A DNA stretch of 64,000 nucleotides from contig NZ_AP029019.1 of NCBI RefSeq assembly GCF_037101375.1, forward strand, positions 3,758,001-3,822,000, written 5' to 3'. Position 1 is the stretch's first letter. Each line of letters begins with the position of its first letter. The DNA is from Acidovorax sp. DW039 (lineage in GTDB: Bacteria > Pseudomonadota > Gammaproteobacteria > Burkholderiales > Burkholderiaceae_C). The position numbers and the translations under genes were made by a program. The notes beneath the pieces were generated by a model. The model was not told where the DNA came from. It worked only from the letters and a program-made list of their open reading frames with translations, and made no database searches. Below are positions 46,779 through 56,710 of this stretch, piece by piece.

Positions 46779-47846
46779 TCAACGCAGCTGAGGAACTGTC
46801 AGGGTAGCGGCAGCCTTGGCAGCCCCAGCCCCCATGGCAGCGCCAAAGCGTTTGACCAACCGTTCAGCGACATTTTCTCGGCGGGTGTAATCGATGATGT
46901 CCTCCGCCTTGACCACTTCGCGGGCGACGTAGTCCAGGTTGCCCAGCTTGTCCGCCAGGCCCATCTCCACTGCCTGCTGCCCAGTCCAGAACAAGCCACT
47001 GAAGGTTTCTGGCGTGGGCTTGAGACGCTCACCGCGCCCAGCCTTTACCACCGCAATGAACTGCTGGTGGATCTGATTGAGCATGGCTTGCGCGTAGGCC
47101 CTTTGCTGCTCGGTCTGAGGGCTGAAAGGGTCCAGAAAACCCTTGTTTTCACCCGCCGTCAGCAAGCGGCGCTCGACCCCCAGTTTCTCCATGGTTCCGG
47201 TAAAGCCAAACCCATCCATCAACACGCCAATGCTGCCAACGATGCTGGCCTTGTCCACAAAAATTTCGTCGGCTGCCGCTGCGATGTAGTAAGCCGCGGA
47301 GGCACAGGTTTCTTCCACCACCGCATACACGGGCTTGTTGTACTTGGCCTTCAGACGGGTGATTTCATCATTGATGATGCCCGCCTGAACCGGGCTGCCA
47401 CCGGGGGAGTTGATCAGCAGCACAACTGCCTTGGAGCCCTCATCCTCAAAGGCGCTGCGCATGGCAGCCACGACGAACTCGGCACTGGCTTCAGCACCTG
47501 AGGCAATCTCGCCCTTGATGTCGACCACCGCCGTATGAGGCGCACTCTTGTTGGCACTGGGCGCTGCCTGAAGCATGGCGCCCCAGAAAATGGCAACGAC
47601 AAGAAGCAACCATGCAAATCTGAAGAAGATCTTCCAGCGGCGCGCAGCTCTCTGCTCTGTCAACGCGGCCAGTGCCAGCTTTTCAAGCACAGTACGCTCC
47701 CAGCCCGGCTCACCCGCAGGCGCAGAGCCGGAGGCAGGCTTGGCAGCAGTTGACGCCTTGGCCTGCTGAGCCCACAGGTCAGAAGCGGGCAAGGACTCAG
47801 GCCCACTTTGGGATGCAGAGGAATGGGGGTTTTGTGGTTCAGTCAT
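46779..47846 (-). CDS. sppA: Signal peptide peptidase SppA (S49 family)
   Basis: A 355-residue membrane protease of the short SppA type. One membrane helix (FFRFAWLLLVVAIFWGAML) near residue 75 follows a cytoplasmic, low-complexity N-terminus of about 70 residues. The catalytic Ser is in ETCASAAYYIAAAADEI and the Lys in VDKASIVGSIGV. The substrate region has LLINSPGGSPVQAGII. It digests cleaved signal peptides in the membrane. It follows the Rieske gene with a 105-bp gap. Confidence 0.95.
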   Translation of the reverse strand: MTEPQNPHSSASQSGPESLPASDLWAQQAKASTAAKPASGSAPAGEPGWERTVLEKLALAALTEQRAARRWKIFFRFAWLLLVVAIFWGAMLQAAPSANKSAPHTAVVDIKGEIASGAEASAEFVVAAMRSAFEDEGSKAVVLLINSPGGSPVQAGIINDEITRLKAKYNKPVYAVVEETCASAAYYIAAAADEIFVDKASIVGSIGVLMDGFGFTGTMEKLGVERRLLTAGENKGFLDPFSPQTEQQRAYAQAMLNQIHQQFIAVVKAGRGERLKPTPETFSGLFWTGQQAVEMGLADKLGNLDYVAREVVKAEDIIDYTRRENVAERLVKRFGAAMGAGAAKAAATLTVPQLR

Positions 47847-47951
47847 TCAAGGCCTCCCGCAGAACCGGAAAGCGACCAATGCGCTTTCGTGGATTGCGGA
47901 TTGAAAATCCAGTCAACAATCGGTGCAGAAAACGTTCCAGGGGCCTATCCC

Positions 47952-48323
47952 CTAAAACGCTACAGGCTGGAGATGTTGTGCAGCATGCCAGTGCACCACA
48001 CCGTCCCGCTCTGAGAGGGCAATTTTCACCAGCCCGCCCCGGCAGGGGCCTCCTGCACAGCGTCCCGTGTCGGGTTGGTAGGCGGCACCGTGGGTGGCAC
48101 ACAACAGCCATTGACCCGTGTCATCGAAAATGCGGCCGGGCTGGTAGTCCATTTCCATCGGCACATGCGTGCAACGGTTCAGGTAAGCATGGGCTACGCC
48201 TTGGTATCTGACTGCAAAAGCCCGACAGCTTTGACCGTAATAGACCACGTCGAAGGGCACGGCAATACCGCCGTTTTCCAGATCGGTGCTGGCACACAAA
48301 GGGAAAGTCTGCTCGGCAGTCAT
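47952..48323 (-). CDS. Rieske [2Fe-2S] domain protein
   Basis: A 123-residue stand-alone Rieske ferredoxin-like protein. The cluster ligands are in NRCTHVPMEMDY (Cys and His) and WLLCATHGAAYQPDTG (Cys and His), the usual C-X-H...C-X2-H pattern. No oxygenase domain is attached. Genes like this between sppA and a HAD phosphatase next to rluC are typical of Betaproteobacteria; the redox partner is unknown. ATG 48323 is used; earlier codons overlap the HAD gene. Confidence 0.92.
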   Translation of the reverse strand: MTAEQTFPLCASTDLENGGIAVPFDVVYYGQSCRAFAVRYQGVAHAYLNRCTHVPMEMDYQPGRIFDDTGQWLLCATHGAAYQPDTGRCAGGPCRGGLVKIALSERDGVVHWHAAQHLQPVAF

Positions 48324-48363
48324 ATCAGAATGAAATGAAGTGCACCACCACTCATCTGGCGCA

Positions 48364-49035
48364 TCAGGCTTCGCGAAGGAGCCAGTCATGCAGATCACGG
48401 ACCGAGTGAGCAACGAACAAAGGCCCCAGTGCGTGGAACGCATCGGGCTCATGTGCGCCATAACTCACCCCGACACTGGCGCAACCGGCGTTGCACGCCA
48501 TCTGCAAGTCGTGGGTAGTGTCACCAATCATCAGCAACCGCTCGGGCGGAACATCAAACTCAGCCATCAGCTCCTGCAGCATGAGCGGATGAGGTTTTCC
48601 TGCCGTCTGGTCCGCGGTGCGGGAGCCATCAAACACCCCCTTGAGGTCTACCGAGTGCAGAACCTCATCGAGGCCACGGCGACTCTTGCCCGTGGCAACG
48701 GTTAATAAATGACCACGCTCCTTGAGGCTGGACAGCATGGGCAGCACTCCCTCAAAGAGACTCAGATCATCTTGATGCTGCAGGTAATGGAAGCGGTACC
48801 GATTGCCCAGCTCCTGGTACTTTTCAGGCGGCACATCCGGCGCGGCATGGGCCAAAGCAGGCATCAGCGCCATGCCGATCACATAAGCCGCCTCTGTGTC
48901 AGACGGCACTGTGCCACCAACATCGCGCACAGCCTCCTGAATGGAACGCACGATGATCGCTGTCGAGTCGAACAAGGTGCCATCCCAGTCGAAAGCGATC
49001 AGGTCAAAGCGGCGGGAACGGGCAGGTGTCGGCAT
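48364..49035 (-). CDS. HAD-family hydrolase (phosphoglycolate phosphatase-like)
   Basis: A 223-residue HAD phosphatase. Motif I is FDWDGTLFDS (nucleophile Asp16, acid Asp18), motif II LLTVATGKSRRGLDE, and motif III/IV KPHPLMLQELMAEFD with MIGDTTHDLQMA. A helical cap lies between motifs I and II, as in Gph. The substrate may be phosphoglycolate or another small phosphate; sequence does not decide. Nine bases separate it from the rluC stop, so they are co-transcribed. Confidence 0.92.
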   Translation of the reverse strand: MPTPARSRRFDLIAFDWDGTLFDSTAIIVRSIQEAVRDVGGTVPSDTEAAYVIGMALMPALAHAAPDVPPEKYQELGNRYRFHYLQHQDDLSLFEGVLPMLSSLKERGHLLTVATGKSRRGLDEVLHSVDLKGVFDGSRTADQTAGKPHPLMLQELMAEFDVPPERLLMIGDTTHDLQMACNAGCASVGVSYGAHEPDAFHALGPLFVAHSVRDLHDWLLREA

Positions 49036-49044
49036 GCGAAAACA

Positions 49045-49986
49045 CTAGTCGGAGGGTAAAAAGTCTGCCAGCTCAGGGGGCAAAGGCGCATTCAGGGTCA
49101 GCTTTTCCGCCGTGGCAGGGTGGCTGAACTGTAACCGCCATGCATGCAAAAACATGCGCTTGAGCCCATGCTTGTGCAACCGCTTGTTCAAGTCGAAGTC
49201 ACCATACTTGTCGTCTCCCACGATGGGATGCCCCTGGCTGGCAAGGTGCACCCGGATCTGGTGCGTTCTCCCGGTCTTGATGGTCACCTCCAGCAAACTC
49301 ATCGCGGGCAGCCTCTCCAATGGCCGCGGGGCAAACGTCTGGCGTACCTTAACGAGCGTGATGGAACGCATGCCATCCGGATCGTCTGGCGTGGTCACCC
49401 GCACCCGACGCTCGCCATCCGCCTGCAGGTATTTGTGCAAGGGAAGATCAATGACCTTGTTGCGCACCGGCCACTCGCCCGTGACAAGAGCCAGATAGGT
49501 CTTGCCTGTTTCACGCTCACGAAACTGATCCTGCAAGTGAGTGAGCGCAGACCTTTTCTTCGCCACCAGCAGGATGCCAGAGGTTTCACGGTCAAGGCGG
49601 TGTACCAACTCCAGCAGCTTGGCCTGCGGCCGGGCTTGGCGGAGCTGCTCAATCACTCCAAAGCTGACACCACTGCCTCCATGCACCGCCACGCCTGCAG
49701 GCTTGTCGATAGCAAGTACATGCTCATCCTCCAGCAGCACCGGAAATTCCCGGGCAGGTGCAGGCCGCTCGGCCTTTTCTGCCACTTTTTCGGAGATACG
49801 CACGGGCGGCACCCGAACCGCATCCCCCGCTTCCACGCGGGTGTCGGCGCTTGCTCGCCCTTTGTTGATGCGCACTTCACCGCTGCGGATGATGCGATAC
49901 ACGTAGGTCTTGGGCACGCCTTTGAGGTGGCGTATCAAAAAGTTGTCCAGACGCTGGCCTGCAGAATCCTCGTCAACTTCCAGCAT
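49045..49986 (-). CDS. rluC: 23S rRNA pseudouridine synthase RluC
   Basis: RluC, 313 residues from ATG 49986, makes pseudouridines 955, 2504 and 2580 of 23S rRNA. An N-terminal S4 domain (GQRLDNFLIRHLKGVPKTYVYRIIRSGEVRINKGRA) is followed by the synthase core, with the catalytic Asp in LELVHRLDRETSGILLVAKK and the block IKTGRTHQIRVHLASQGHPIVGDDKYG. A GTG start at 50055 would add 23 residues and cover the predicted rne promoter, so I prefer 49986. Divergent from rne, as in many Proteobacteria. Confidence 0.95.
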   Translation of the reverse strand: MLEVDEDSAGQRLDNFLIRHLKGVPKTYVYRIIRSGEVRINKGRASADTRVEAGDAVRVPPVRISEKVAEKAERPAPAREFPVLLEDEHVLAIDKPAGVAVHGGSGVSFGVIEQLRQARPQAKLLELVHRLDRETSGILLVAKKRSALTHLQDQFRERETGKTYLALVTGEWPVRNKVIDLPLHKYLQADGERRVRVTTPDDPDGMRSITLVKVRQTFAPRPLERLPAMSLLEVTIKTGRTHQIRVHLASQGHPIVGDDKYGDFDLNKRLHKHGLKRMFLHAWRLQFSHPATAEKLTLNAPLPPELADFLPSD

Positions 49987-50040
49987 GCGGACGGCAGGAG
50001 GGTTGGTGGTTGGGGCCCTGTCCGGCAGTGGTTTGCCCCC

Positions 50041-50046
50041 TATAAT
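50041..50046 (+). promoter_or_regulatory. Candidate -10 element of the rne promoter
   Basis: A perfect TATAAT on the + strand between divergent rluC and rne, with only a weak -35. A start near 50053 would give rne a 5' leader of about 580 nt. A long leader is in keeping with the rne autoregulation known in E. coli. Confidence 0.5.
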
Positions 50047-50052
50047 GTGTTT

Positions 50053-50631
50053 CACCTGCGCGTTGTTTTGTAAGTGGTTGATTTGTCTGGAGTTTAGTCC
50101 ACTCAGCCATGGTACTTGCGCAGGAAGGTCGATGCCAGCGGGTGTCGCACATGCAGATTGCGGGCCAGATGCCCGTGGTGGTCTGTGCGCCAGTCGGCGG
50201 ACTGACAAATTGAAACACTGATACGGAATCCCCAAGCTGGCAGATGCACCCTACCGGGACAGGTCTGCTGGCGGATCAAAGCGAGCATGTGGTTGTTGAT
50301 GGCTTGGATGATGACTTTGTGGCGGCGGCAACTGGCCCCAGCTGCATGCATCCAATCGCCTGTCGCGCCCCGTCGGCCAGCGCAAGCAGCTATAAAATTA
50401 ATAGCAAAGCTGCGCCACTCTCACTCGCCCCCATCCACGCGCCCTTGTCTCCTGTGCTGAGGTCACCCTCGGCAGCTTGAGCCATCCCCGGCAATTCCCT
50501 TCGTTTCGACGCGTCAGTCCAGGCATTCACAGCTCCTGTAGAGCTTGTTATTGGTTTGGAACGGTAGAGGGCAGCCCGCTGCAGCATTGCTGCGCCGTTG
50601 CCGTCTGCGAAACACAAGAAGGAATTGCATC
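50053..50631 (+). other. Long 5' leader region of rne
   Basis: About 580 bp without a supported gene. It contains a half copy of repeat A (50379-50408) and several small inverted repeats such as GCAGATTGCGGG region and GCCCGCTGC/GCAGCATTGC near 50573-50590. ORFs in it do not resemble known proteins. It is the likely untranslated leader of rne. Confidence 0.55.
50379..50410. repeat. Partial repeat A copy 8
   Basis: On the - strand it reads ttgctattaattttatagct, then gcttgcgctgg. It has the left half of repeat A without the second arm. Confidence 0.6.
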
Positions 50632-53600
50632 ATGAAGCGGATGCTCATCAACGCCACGCAGCCCGAAGAACGCCGCCTGGCCATCGTCGACGGACAAAAG
50701 CTCCTCGACTACGAAATCGAGATTGAGGGACGCGAGCAGCGCAAGGGCAACATCTACAAGGCCGTCGTCACACGCGTCGAGCCCTCGCTGGAAGCCTGCT
50801 TTGTGGACTACGGCGAAGACCGCCACGGCTTCCTGCCGTTCAAGGAAATCTCCCGCCAGTACTTTGCCCCCGGCGTCTCGCCCAGCCAAGCACGTATCAA
50901 CGAAGTCATAAAGGAAGGCCAGGAACTGCTGGTCCAGGTCGAAAAGGAAGAGCGCGGTAACAAGGGCGCAGCTCTGACCACCTTCATCAGCCTCGCCGGT
51001 CGCTACGTGGTGCTGATGCCCAACAACCCCCGTGGCGGTGGCGTGTCGCGCCGCATCGAGGGCGAGGACCGCGCCGAACTCAAGGAGGCGATGGACCAGC
51101 TGGAATACCCCAACGGCATGTCCATCATCGCGCGCACTGCAGGGATTGGCCGCACCGCGCCTGAGCTGCAGTGGGACCTGAACTACCTGCTGAAATTGTG
51201 GAACGCCATTGACGGCGCTGCCAAGGGCGGCAAGGGGGCATTCCTGATTTATCAGGAATCGAGCCTGGTGATCCGCGCCATCCGCGACTATTTCAACAAC
51301 GACATCGGTGACATCCTCATCGATACCGACGACATCTACGAACAAGCGCAGCAGTTCATGGCGCACGTCATGCCCGAGCATGCCGCCCGCGTGAAGCGCT
51401 ACCGCGACGACGCCGCCCTGTTCAGCCGCTTCCAGATCGAGCACCAGATCGAATCGGCCTACGCCCGCACCGTGCAACTGCCCTCGGGCGGTGCCATCGT
51501 GATCGACCACACCGAAGCACTGGTCAGCGTGGACGTGAACTCAGCCCGCGCCATCAAGGGTGGCGACATTGAAGAAACCGCGCTACGCACCAATCTGGAA
51601 GCCGCCGACGAAGTGGCACGCCAGATGCGCCTGCGCGACCTGGGCGGCCTGATCGTGATCGACTTCATCGACATGGAGGAGTCCCGCAACCGCAAGGAAG
51701 TGGAAAACCGCCTGCGCGATGCCCTGCGCCAGGACCGTGCCCGCGTGCAGTTTGGCACCATCAGCAAGTTCGGCCTGATGGAAATGAGCCGCCAGCGCCT
51801 CAAACCCGCGCTGTCTGAAGGCTCCTCCATCCCCTGCCCCCGCTGCGGCGGCGCAGGCCATATCCGTGATACGGAATCGTCTGCCCTGCAGATCCTGCGG
51901 ATCATCCAGGAAGAGTCGATGAAGGACAACACGGCTGCCGTGCACTGCCAGGTGCCGGTGGAAGTGGCCTCGTTCCTGCTGAACGAAAAGCGCACCGAGA
52001 TCGCCAAGATCGAACTCAAGCAGCGCGTGTCGGTGCTGATGGTGCCCAACAAGGCACTGGAGACCCCGAACTACCGCTTGGAACGCCTCAAGCACGACGA
52101 TCCTCGCCTGGACCACATGGACGCCAGTTACAAGCTGGCCGAAGAGGTGGAAGACCCCACGGCAGTCACCCGCCGCTCGCAAGAGCCCACCAACAAGCAG
52201 ACGCCCGTGATCAAGGGCGTGCTCCCCGATGCACCCGCACCGGTGGCTGAGCCCCGCCCCGAGGGAACTGCACGCCCCGCCCGCAATGGCGCAGGCGGTA
52301 CACAGGGCCAGCGTGGTGCCAGCACAGCCCCTGCAGCACCCGCACCGGCACCTGCAGCTCCGCAAGAGCGCGGCTTCTTTGCCTGGCTCAAGAGCCTGTT
52401 CGGCTTTGGCGCACCCCCAGCACCAGCTCCTGTGGCCGCGCCAGCACCTGCCACACCGGCATCCGAAAACGGCAGCCGTGGTGATGGCCGCCGTGATGGC
52501 CGGGGAGACGGCCGCAACCGCCGTGGCGGACGCGACGGTTCACGGGATGCACAGCGCGACCCCAACGCCGCGCCTACCGAAAGCCGCGGCCGCCGCAATG
52601 AACGCTCTGCAGAAGGCCAGAACCGCGCACCACGCGACGGCCAGCGGGCTGAGGGCGAACAGCAGCGCAACGGAGAAGGCCGCAGCACGGAAGGTCGCAA
52701 TGTAGAAAGCCGCGACGGACGCAATGGCCGCAACGGGCGTAATCGCAATGACGCAGAAGGCCGCAATGGCAACAACGGCAACACCGCACTGAACGCCGAC
52801 AACGCGCTGCAGGCGGAATCTGCCGCCCCAGCGACCTCCGGTCATGGCGATGCAGGCAACGGCCAGCCACGCAACGAACGCGGCCCACGCCGTGAACGTG
52901 GCGAAGGTGGCCGCCGTGAACGCGGTGACCGCGCGCCACGCAGTGCCGAGGGCCAGGAGCGATTCAGTGCTGCGCCCAGCCTGGACTTTGCAGACACCTC
53001 GCCTCTGGCATCGTTGCCCGATCTTGACCTGACAGGCAACGAAGTAACGGTACAACCGGCTGCGCCAGCAGGTGAAGAGCGCCGCGAGCGCCGCTCCCGC
53101 GATCGTTACGGCCGTGACCGCCGCGAACGGGGTGATCGTGGTGACCGCGCACCGCGTGAGAGCGCCGACATGGGCGCGGAGGCACCACAGGCTCCTGCAG
53201 CACAGGACGTGGACAACCCCCCTGCAGCGCAGGAAGACACCCCACGCCGCAGCTACTTTGCGCCCCAGGCTCCGGCAGAGGCTGCAGCACCTGCACAAGC
53301 CCCTGTGGCGGCTGCGCAAGAGCCTTCCGCACCAGCAGCACCAGTGGCATCAGCCAGCGCTGTGACAGCCCCCGCTGCGGCACCTGTGGCCCCTGCCGCT
53401 CCAGCAGGCATGCCCCGCGTGCAGCCCTACACGCTGCCCATGGAAGAGCTGCAACAGATTGCAGCGTCCTCCGGACTGCAGTGGGTCAACTCGGACAGCG
53501 AAAAGGTCGCGGCTGCGCAAGCTGCCATCGCCGCCGAACCCAAGCCCGTGCATGTGCCACGCGAGCGTCCTCCCGTCGTGGTGCTGGACGAAGGCCCGCT

Positions 53601-53667
53601 GGTGCTGGTGGAAACCCGTCGCGATCTGGCGGCGATGACTCTGCCGTTCGAGCAACCCTCGGCGTAA
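50632..53667 (+). CDS. rne: Ribonuclease E
   Basis: RNase E, 1011 residues. The catalytic half starts [20 protein letters not shown], with an S1 domain at about residues 38-118 ([25 protein letters not shown]). The DNase I-like active site has the two catalytic Asp in [10 protein letters not shown] and [18 protein letters not shown]. The zinc link that joins subunits is CPRCGG, Cys402 and Cys405. After about residue 530 the protein is disordered, rich in Arg, Gly, Asn, Ala and Pro, with a hydrophobic amphipathic patch ([13 protein letters not shown]) that fits a membrane-targeting helix. This is the RNA degradosome scaffold. AGAAGGA precedes the ATG. Start upstream of 50632 is not conserved. 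Confidence 0.97.
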   Translation: MKRMLINATQPEERRLAIVDGQKLLDYEIEIEGREQRKGNIYKAVVTRVEPSLEACFVDYGEDRHGFLPFKEISRQYFAPGVSPSQARINEVIKEGQELLVQVEKEERGNKGAALTTFISLAGRYVVLMPNNPRGGGVSRRIEGEDRAELKEAMDQLEYPNGMSIIARTAGIGRTAPELQWDLNYLLKLWNAIDGAAKGGKGAFLIYQESSLVIRAIRDYFNNDIGDILIDTDDIYEQAQQFMAHVMPEHAARVKRYRDDAALFSRFQIEHQIESAYARTVQLPSGGAIVIDHTEALVSVDVNSARAIKGGDIEETALRTNLEAADEVARQMRLRDLGGLIVIDFIDMEESRNRKEVENRLRDALRQDRARVQFGTISKFGLMEMSRQRLKPALSEGSSIPCPRCGGAGHIRDTESSALQILRIIQEESMKDNTAAVHCQVPVEVASFLLNEKRTEIAKIELKQRVSVLMVPNKALETPNYRLERLKHDDPRLDHMDASYKLAEEVEDPTAVTRRSQEPTNKQTPVIKGVLPDAPAPVAEPRPEGTARPARNGAGGTQGQRGASTAPAAPAPAPAAPQERGFFAWLKSLFGFGAPPAPAPVAAPAPATPASENGSRGDGRRDGRGDGRNRRGGRDGSRDAQRDPNAAPTESRGRRNERSAEGQNRAPRDGQRAEGEQQRNGEGRSTEGRNVESRDGRNGRNGRNRNDAEGRNGNNGNTALNADNALQAESAAPATSGHGDAGNGQPRNERGPRRERGEGGRRERGDRAPRSAEGQERFSAAPSLDFADTSPLASLPDLDLTGNEVTVQPAAPAGEERRERRSRDRYGRDRRERGDRGDRAPRESADMGAEAPQAPAAQDVDNPPAAQEDTPRRSYFAPQAPAEAAAPAQAPVAAAQEPSAPAAPVASASAVTAPAAAPVAPAAPAGMPRVQPYTLPMEELQQIAASSGLQWVNSDSEKVAAAQAAIAAEPKPVHVPRERPPVVVLDEGPLVLVETRRDLAAMTLPFEQPSA

Positions 53668-53704
53668 TGTGCAGCGGGGTCGCCCGCTGATCATTCCCCA
53701 CCAT

Positions 53705-53732
53705 AAAGGCGGCTCCGGCCGCCTTTGTTTTT
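53705..53732 (+). terminator. Rho-independent terminator after rne
   Basis: AAAGGCGGC (53705-53713) pairs with GCCGCCTTT (53718-53726) across a 4-nt loop, followed by GTTTTTGG. It lies 38 bp after the rne stop. Confidence 0.9.
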
Positions 53733-53833
53733 GGTATCTCCGCATGAGACGGCGCTATGGACTCGTTGCGGATAGCCAGCGATCGCGTAGAGCCCCCAAG
53801 CGTCTTATGCTGCGCTCACTTCCTTCAAAATAA

Positions 53834-53960
53834 GAGTGGCTCACAAAGCTCAGCGTAGTGGTTCTGGCCAGGCGCTGCTTCGCTGGATCGTGTTAGCCGC
53901 TCTAAGTACGACCAGACGCGGCAACGACGCCAGAAGAGTTTTGTGAGCCGCTCCAAGTCC
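53834..53960. repeat. Repeat B, copy 1
   Basis: A 120-bp element bounded by inverted ends gagtggctcacaaag (53834-53848) and ttttgtgagccgctc (53939-53953). It contains ctggccaggcg and gcaacgacgcca, both shared with the copy near 56.7 kb. It lies between the rne terminator and yaaA and holds no gene. Confidence 0.7.
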
Positions 53961-54021
53961 AGCGGATGGCTCCAGCCGTGGCCACCGCACACTCTTTCTC
54001 CGTCAACCCCTGCACATCGCC

Positions 54022-54804
54022 ATGCTGTTCCTGCTGTCCCCCGCCAAATCGCTGGATTACGACACACCCATCCCGGAAGGCTTGCCCCACACGCGCCCGC
54101 AGTTCATCCCCCAGTCCACGGCGCTGGTGGAGGTGCTGAAGGAGAAATCCCCACAAGAGATAGCCTCGCTGATGAGCCTGAGCGATGCGCTTGCTGCCCT
54201 GAACGTGGGGCGCTACCAGGCCTGGAAGCCCCAGTTCACGGCAGCCAATTCACGGCAGGCTGTGCTGGCCTTCAACGGCGACGTGTACGAGGGTTTGCAG
54301 GCCCGCACACTCAGCACGGAAGACCTGGACTGGGCGCAGCGCCATGTAGCCATCCTGAGCGGCCTGTATGGCGTGCTGCGCCCGCTCGACCGCATGCAGC
54401 CGTATCGACTGGAAATGGGCACACGCCTGCGCACACCGGCGGGCGACACGCTGTACCAATACTGGGGAAGCCAGATTGCCGAGCACCTCAATGGCCAGCT
54501 TCGTTCCGACACCACACCGATCATCGTCAACCTGGCATCGCAGGAATACTTCAAAGCCGTAGACCGCAAGGCGCTGAAGGCGCGGGTGATCGAATGCGTG
54601 TTTGAAGACTGGAAAGGCGGCACCTACAAGATCATCAGCTTCCACGCCAAGCGGGCCCGCGGGCTCATGGCGCGCTACGCCATCACCCACCGCCTGAGCA
54701 CGCCCCGGCAGCTGGAAGGGTTTGATCTGGAAGGCTATGCCTTCGACGCGCTAGCATCCGAGCCCGAGCGCCTGGTGTTCCGGCGTAAGACAGATGGAGT
54801 CTGA
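54022..54804 (+). CDS. yaaA: Peroxide stress protein YaaA (DUF328)
   Basis: YaaA, 260 residues, is a DUF328 protein which in E. coli lowers free iron and protects DNA under hydrogen peroxide. The family start MLFLLSPAKSLDYDTPIPEG is complete, followed by AFNGDVYEGLQARTLS, ILSGLYGVLRPLDRMQPYRLEMGT and FHAKRARGLMARYAI. It precedes a 2-oxoglutarate oxygenase gene; both could relate to oxidative conditions but that is inference. The predicted DNA-binding ability of this family is not shown here. Confidence 0.95.
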   Translation: MLFLLSPAKSLDYDTPIPEGLPHTRPQFIPQSTALVEVLKEKSPQEIASLMSLSDALAALNVGRYQAWKPQFTAANSRQAVLAFNGDVYEGLQARTLSTEDLDWAQRHVAILSGLYGVLRPLDRMQPYRLEMGTRLRTPAGDTLYQYWGSQIAEHLNGQLRSDTTPIIVNLASQEYFKAVDRKALKARVIECVFEDWKGGTYKIISFHAKRARGLMARYAITHRLSTPRQLEGFDLEGYAFDALASEPERLVFRRKTDGV

Positions 54805-54856
54805 TCGGGTTGACCGCCTGACCAGCACTCTTCCTTCCACTCCCTTGAGGTACCGC

Positions 54857-55729
54857 ATGACCACCTCCACCCGCAAGACATCGACACAGTCCATCACCCC
54901 GGAATTGCGCCGCTGGATCATTGAGCAAGCCCAGGCAGGCTTTTCGGCCCCCGTGGTTCTGCAGTCCATGCGCGATGCGGGCTGGGATGAAGATGTGGCA
55001 GCCGATGCCATGGAGACCACGCTGCAAGAGCACCTCAATGAACTCGCCGTGCAAAAGGGGCAACCTCCTGCGGTGCCCGTGCCCGAGCCGCTGCTGGGCG
55101 ACTCGCCCGCGCTGGTGGATGCGGGGGACCGGCAGGTGCAGGTGCTGATGCAACTGGCCAAGCCTCGCGTGGTGGTGTTTGGCAATTTCCTCTCGCCCGA
55201 GGAATGCGACGCCCTGATTGCAGCAGCGCGGCCACGCATGGCGCGCTCCCTCACCGTCGCCACCAAAACCGGGGGCGAGGAAGTCAACGACGACCGCACC
55301 AGCGACGGCATGTTTTTTCAGCGGGGCGAATCCGCACTGGTGCGCACCATTGAAGACCGTATCGCCAAGCTGCTGCAATGGCCGGTAGAAAACGGCGAAG
55401 GGGTGCAGGTGCTGCACTACCGCCCGGGCGCCGAATACAAGCCCCATTACGATTACTTTGACCCCGGCGAACCCGGCACGCCCACCATCATCCAGCGCGG
55501 CGGGCAGCGGGTGGGCACGCTGGTGATGTACCTGAACACGCCGGAAAAAGGCGGCGGCACCACCTTCCCGGACGTGTTTCTGGAAGTGGCACCGCAGCGC
55601 GGCAACGCCGTGTTTTTCAGCTATGAGCGCCCGCACCCGTCCACGCAAACCCTGCACGGCGGGGCCCCCGTGATTGCGGGCGAGAAATGGATCGCCACCA
55701 AGTGGCTGCGCGAGCGCGAGTTCAAATAG
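54857..55729 (+). CDS. 2-oxoglutarate/Fe(II) oxygenase, prolyl-4-hydroxylase-like
   Basis: A 290-residue protein. The C-terminal double-stranded beta-helix domain has the iron triad and co-substrate Lys: HYDYFDPGEPG (His-X-Asp) and the distal His and Lys in RPHPSTQTLHGGAPVIAGEKWIATKW. It resembles bacterial P4H domain proteins that hydroxylate proteins or peptides. The N-terminal 90 residues form a separate helical stretch (SITPELRRWIIEQAQAGFSAPVVLQSMRDAGWDEDVAADAM), similar to a UBA-like or helical bundle motif. TGAGG lies before ATG 54857. The target protein is unknown. Confidence 0.88.
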   Translation: MTTSTRKTSTQSITPELRRWIIEQAQAGFSAPVVLQSMRDAGWDEDVAADAMETTLQEHLNELAVQKGQPPAVPVPEPLLGDSPALVDAGDRQVQVLMQLAKPRVVVFGNFLSPEECDALIAAARPRMARSLTVATKTGGEEVNDDRTSDGMFFQRGESALVRTIEDRIAKLLQWPVENGEGVQVLHYRPGAEYKPHYDYFDPGEPGTPTIIQRGGQRVGTLVMYLNTPEKGGGTTFPDVFLEVAPQRGNAVFFSYERPHPSTQTLHGGAPVIAGEKWIATKWLREREFK

Positions 55730-55757
55730 CGAGTCCAGATAACCGGCTCTTAACCAA

Positions 55758-55811
55758 ATCGGGCTCTAGCGCTTGATAATCAAGCGCAAACAGCTATCAA
55801 TTCAATAGCAA
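55758..55811. repeat. Dispersed palindromic repeat A, copy 9
   Basis: On the - strand it reads ttgctattgaattgatagct, gtttgcgcttgat, spacer, tcaagcgctagagcccgatt. Perfect arms GCGCTTGAT/ATCAAGCGC. It fills the gap before queF and ends one base before its ATG. Confidence 0.82.
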
Positions 55812-56660
55812 ATGAACAACACTCCCGAACAGTCCCAATTGGGCAAGGCGTCTGCCTACGCAGACCAGTACGACGCTTCACTGCTGTTTCCCATCCCCAG
55901 AGCGGGCAAGCGGGCCGAGATCGGGATTGCCGATGCGCCGCCTTTCTTTGGAGCCGACCTGTGGACGGCCTTTGAAGTGTCGTGGCTCAACCTGCGCGGC
56001 AAGCCCCAGGTGGCGCTGGTGCACTTCACCATTCCCTGCGAGTCGCCGAACATCGTCGAAAGCAAGTCGTTCAAGCTGTACCTCAACAGCTTCAACAACA
56101 CCCGCTTTGCAGATGCAGCCGAAGTGCAGGCCCGCCTGCGCGCCGACATCAGCGAGGCCGTGTGGCGCGGAGCCCCCCACCCCGCCACGGTGGGCGTCAA
56201 GCTCATTCACCCCGAGCAGTTTGACCAGGAGCCTGTGCACGAGCTGGACGGACTGAACCTGGACCGGCTGGACGTGGAATGCACCCGCTACCAGCCTGCG
56301 CCAGACCTGCTCAAAGCCCAGTTTGACGAGGCCCCCGTGACCGAAGTGCTCACCAGCAACCTGCTCAAGAGCAACTGCCTGGTGACCGGGCAACCCGACT
56401 GGGGCAGCGTACAGATCCGCTACACCGGCCCCCAGATCGACCAGGAAGGTTTGCTGCAGTACATCGTGAGCTTTCGCAACCACAACGAATTCCACGAGCA
56501 GTGCGTGGAACGCATCTTCATGGACGTGTGGACACGCTGCAAGCCCATCAAGCTGATGGTCTACGCCCGCTACACACGCCGTGGCGGGCTGGACATCAAC
56601 CCGCTGCGCACCAGCCACCCCCAGGCGCTGCCAGCCAATGTGCGCACGGCCCGGCAGTGA
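55812..56660 (+). CDS. queF: NADPH-dependent 7-cyano-7-deazaguanine reductase
   Basis: QueF, 282 residues, reduces preQ0 to preQ1 in queuosine synthesis. It is the long (type II) two-domain form. The NADPH motif [13 protein letters not shown] is at about residues 83-95. The catalytic Cys189 and Asp196 are in [14 protein letters not shown], at positions nearly identical to E. coli (190 and 197). The end is [19 protein letters not shown] repeat A copy sits directly upstream of the start, so no ribosome site is obvious. Confidence 0.97.
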   Translation: MNNTPEQSQLGKASAYADQYDASLLFPIPRAGKRAEIGIADAPPFFGADLWTAFEVSWLNLRGKPQVALVHFTIPCESPNIVESKSFKLYLNSFNNTRFADAAEVQARLRADISEAVWRGAPHPATVGVKLIHPEQFDQEPVHELDGLNLDRLDVECTRYQPAPDLLKAQFDEAPVTEVLTSNLLKSNCLVTGQPDWGSVQIRYTGPQIDQEGLLQYIVSFRNHNEFHEQCVERIFMDVWTRCKPIKLMVYARYTRRGGLDINPLRTSHPQALPANVRTARQ

Positions 56661-56710
56661 ACGCTTGAGAGCCTGTTGACCGCCCCCAGGCTACAAGTCT
56701 GGCTCTGAAT

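Noticed and set aside
49986..50235. Longer N-terminus for rluC
   Set aside because: The extra residues are not conserved, and the region contains the TATAAT element of the divergent rne promoter.
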